59,571 nucleotides of DNA, taken from assembly GCF_010672085.1 (NCBI RefSeq), contig NZ_JAAHHT010000040.1, positions 1-59,571 of the forward strand, read 5' to 3'. The notes below the pieces were generated by a model. The model was not told the origin of the DNA, did not search any database, and saw nothing but the letters and a program-made list of their open reading frames with translations. The translations under genes were made by a program, and so were the position numbers. Positions 57,844 to 59,571 of the stretch are shown in pieces. This DNA is from Okeania sp. SIO3I5. Its GTDB lineage: Bacteria > Cyanobacteriota > Cyanobacteriia > Cyanobacteriales > Microcoleaceae. Numbering within the stretch: the first letter of the stretch is position 1; every line of letters begins with the position of its first letter.

Positions 57844-59310
57844 CTAATTGACATACTCCCGACGCTCCCCTACGGGAAAAATTAGGGATTCTTCAGCCAA
57901 GTGAGCTATGACCGCAGTTTTAACAGAAGTGATGTCCTCCTCCTGTGTTGATAGCAATCCTATTTTTTGTATTAAGAGTGCTGAGTTATAGTCCCTGTCT
58001 AGCTATTGTCCACATTTAGGACATGAATGCCAACGCTCTGATAAGCTTTTAGAGACTTTTCTCAAACATTCCCAACAATGTTGAGATGTACCCTTTGGGT
58101 CTACGCGTGATAATTTTCTTGCCGAGTTTCCAGGCAACATACTCTAGAAGCTGAACAAACTGCCCAAACGCTGCATCCTGCAAAGACTTATTTAATCCTG
58201 ACTTAGCTGATTGACCATTTGGTAAAAACTGACCATTATCTCCTAGTTTAGCTTTGCAACGTCGGACTAGGTTAGATATTTGTAGAAGACCTACAAATAT
58301 CACACTTACATCTGAAAACAAGTGATAAGCCAGCTTGAATTGCCAATCCAAACGTTGTCTAGCTATTAGTTGTCTAGCTATTAATTGATGCACTCCCGCT
58401 ATTTTACGTTTGAGAATTTTCCAAGCCCTCGAATGTTTTTGTTTCCTGGCTAATCTGACCTGAAGTTTAGATAATCTATGCTCAGAGAATCTGAAAAACT
58501 TAGGCACTTCTATAAACTCACCATCGCTGGTGACAGCATAGTATAACAGTCCTAAATCAATACATGCATGAGTTTTTTTCAGTGGGTTGAATTTCTACAC
58601 GCCTCAAAGGTACAGTTTTATCCTCTATCGTGAAACTGATTTACCATCCATCTGCTTCACGGACTACTGTTCCTGTCTTAACCTTGAATCCTAATGGTAT
58701 TGATCGATTGTATACTAAAGGGACTAAACCTATCTTTGGTAGATTAACACAATACCTACCGTTAGCATTTTTGACAATATTTGCATTTGATAACTGAGGA
58801 TAACTAAAAGAATTATAGTAATGCCTGCCTTTAAATTTAGGTCTACCACTTGTTTTACCGTTTTTATCAGGTAAGGTAAAGTTATCCATTGTTGTTTGTA
58901 ATCTTTGGATAACATCTTGTAAGACCTGGGAGTGTATAGACTTATACTCAGGGAATAGTTTTTTAGTCTGTGCTAAATCTGCTAGTTGCACTGTTTCCCA
59001 AGAAACATACCCATTTACTATATTGGGATGCTTATCGCCTTTCCTGGTTATCGGATTACCATTAATGTCCTTTTTTCTACCGTCCCGTGTTTGTGTTCTA
59101 AATTCGGGAATATTTGGATAGATTTGCTCTACTGGTACTACTGAAACATTAAGAGGACAAGCATTTACTGGTGTGCGTGTTGCTTAAAACCAATTCAACC
59201 TTTCAGCTAAACGGTAATTATATTGTCTTCGAGCTAATTCCAACCAATTAGCTATAATTGCCTTATGGCTTTTATGGGGTTTGAGCAAGGACCTTGTATT
59301 TCAGTAGCAT
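57844..59310 (-). pseudogene. Degenerate full-length IS200/IS605-type tnpB
   Basis: From ATG 59310 it reads MLLKYKVLAQTP, then in other frames ANWLELARRQYNYRLAERLN, CPLNVSVVPVEQIYPNIPEF, TQTRDGRKKDINGNPITRKG, LADLAQTKKLFPEYKSIHSQ, GRPKFKGRHYYNSFSYPQLS and KFFRFSEHRLSKLQVRLARK. It ends with the zinc-ribbon piece SERWHSCPKCG, LDRDYNSALLIQKIG. At least four frameshifts or stops break it. TnpB is an RNA-guided nuclease related to Cas12. The 3' side keeps the element end, with a CTCCCGACG/CGGGAAAAATTAGGG-type hairpin (57850-57895). No tnpA is seen. Confidence 0.88.
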
Positions 59311-59571
59311 AATCTGTATCGACCTTTATACTTTAGCTATTATATCAAAATCAATGACAAACCACAAACATAGGGCCCAGCTTTCCCATACGACGCTCCC
59401 CTCACCCCTTTCCAAGCTATGCTTTATAAACATCTTTCTCTTTTCATAAAACTTGACAACATAGACAAGTTATGTTTAAGTCTTGAATCGGCTTTTTCAG
59501 GAGAAAAGAGTATTTTTCAATACACTTTTTTATGAATGTAGACAGAATTCTTCCTCCCCCTCCTCCCCATC
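59311..59571. other. Right-edge sequence upstream of the tnpB relic
   Basis: It may hold the left end of the tnpB element, with GACGCTCCCCTCACCCC near 59393 echoing the other end's GACGCTCCCCTACGGG. It ends in CTTCCTCCCCCTCCTCCCC. No gene is supported. Confidence 0.4.

Noticed and set aside
1-59571. Creatine kinase or another phosphagen kinase to complete the pathway
   Set aside because: No ORF in the window resembles a guanidino kinase; it could be elsewhere in the genome.
1-59571. tRNA, rRNA or CRISPR genes
   Set aside because: No cloverleaf-like segment with CCA-type ends, rRNA core motif or repeat-spacer array was recognised by eye; a covariance-model scan would be needed to exclude a tRNA.

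Overview
The window looks like a chromosome segment of a filamentous, low-GC, repeat-rich cyanobacterium (Oscillatoriales; the Trichodesmium/Okeania/Moorena type is an inference). Signs of this are many HIP1 octamers (GCGATCGC), cyanobacterial families (XisH/XisI, DUF2358, Ser/Thr kinase-FGE fusions, Uma2 and Rpn nucleases), long gene-free stretches, and very many short tandem repeats and miniature transposable elements. All homology statements come from recognising motifs and remembered family sequences; no search was run.

Region 1 (1-8.2 kb) is the most unusual. It carries two copies of a cassette of arginine:glycine amidinotransferase (AGAT), guanidinoacetate N-methyltransferase (GAMT) and an EamA-type permease. 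Copy A (2-2584) has the end of an animal-like AGAT, a GAMT strikingly like the vertebrate enzyme, and a permease. Copy B (3884-7701) has a permease, a complete AGAT and a second GAMT-like gene broken by two miniature elements whose target duplications allow the original reading frame to be rebuilt. AGAT plus GAMT is the creatine pathway, so the locus predicts synthesis, and possibly export, of creatine or a related methylated guanidino acid. An FkbM methyltransferase lies between the copies.

Region 2 (8.2-31.9 kb) holds two inverted paralogous Ser/Thr kinase-FGE genes with the same promoter/leader. Between and beyond them lie an Uma2 nuclease, Rpn-type nucleases, a CIA30/NAD-binding fusion, an IS630 element that is probably the parent of many local MITEs, bifunctional proline dehydrogenase PutA, membrane proteins, a TonB-domain protein and a DUF3352 protein.

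Region 3 (32.2-42.6 kb) is defence or accessory DNA. It has a giant NACHT-HEAT-caspase protein, a frameshifted antitoxin relic, a MITE-broken xisH beside an intact xisI, a DUF262/DUF1524 (GmrSD-like) protein, and several tandem repeat arrays.

Region 4 (42.9-59.6 kb) contains housekeeping genes: prs, yidD, ygfZ-like, trpS, metF-like and a NUDIX hydrolase. A VanY-like protein is paired with an animal-type aspartoacylase. Three TnpB relics and a toxin-antitoxin relic are interspersed.

At least eight dispersed repeat families are visible. One superfamily (ends TATCA-A/T-A/G-TCCGG) has nine copies with clean 3-bp TNA target duplications. Another (CAGGACTTACGCA) has three copies with perfect 5-bp duplications. 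These elements have broken GAMT-B, xisH and a tnpB gene, and altered the 3' end of a permease gene.
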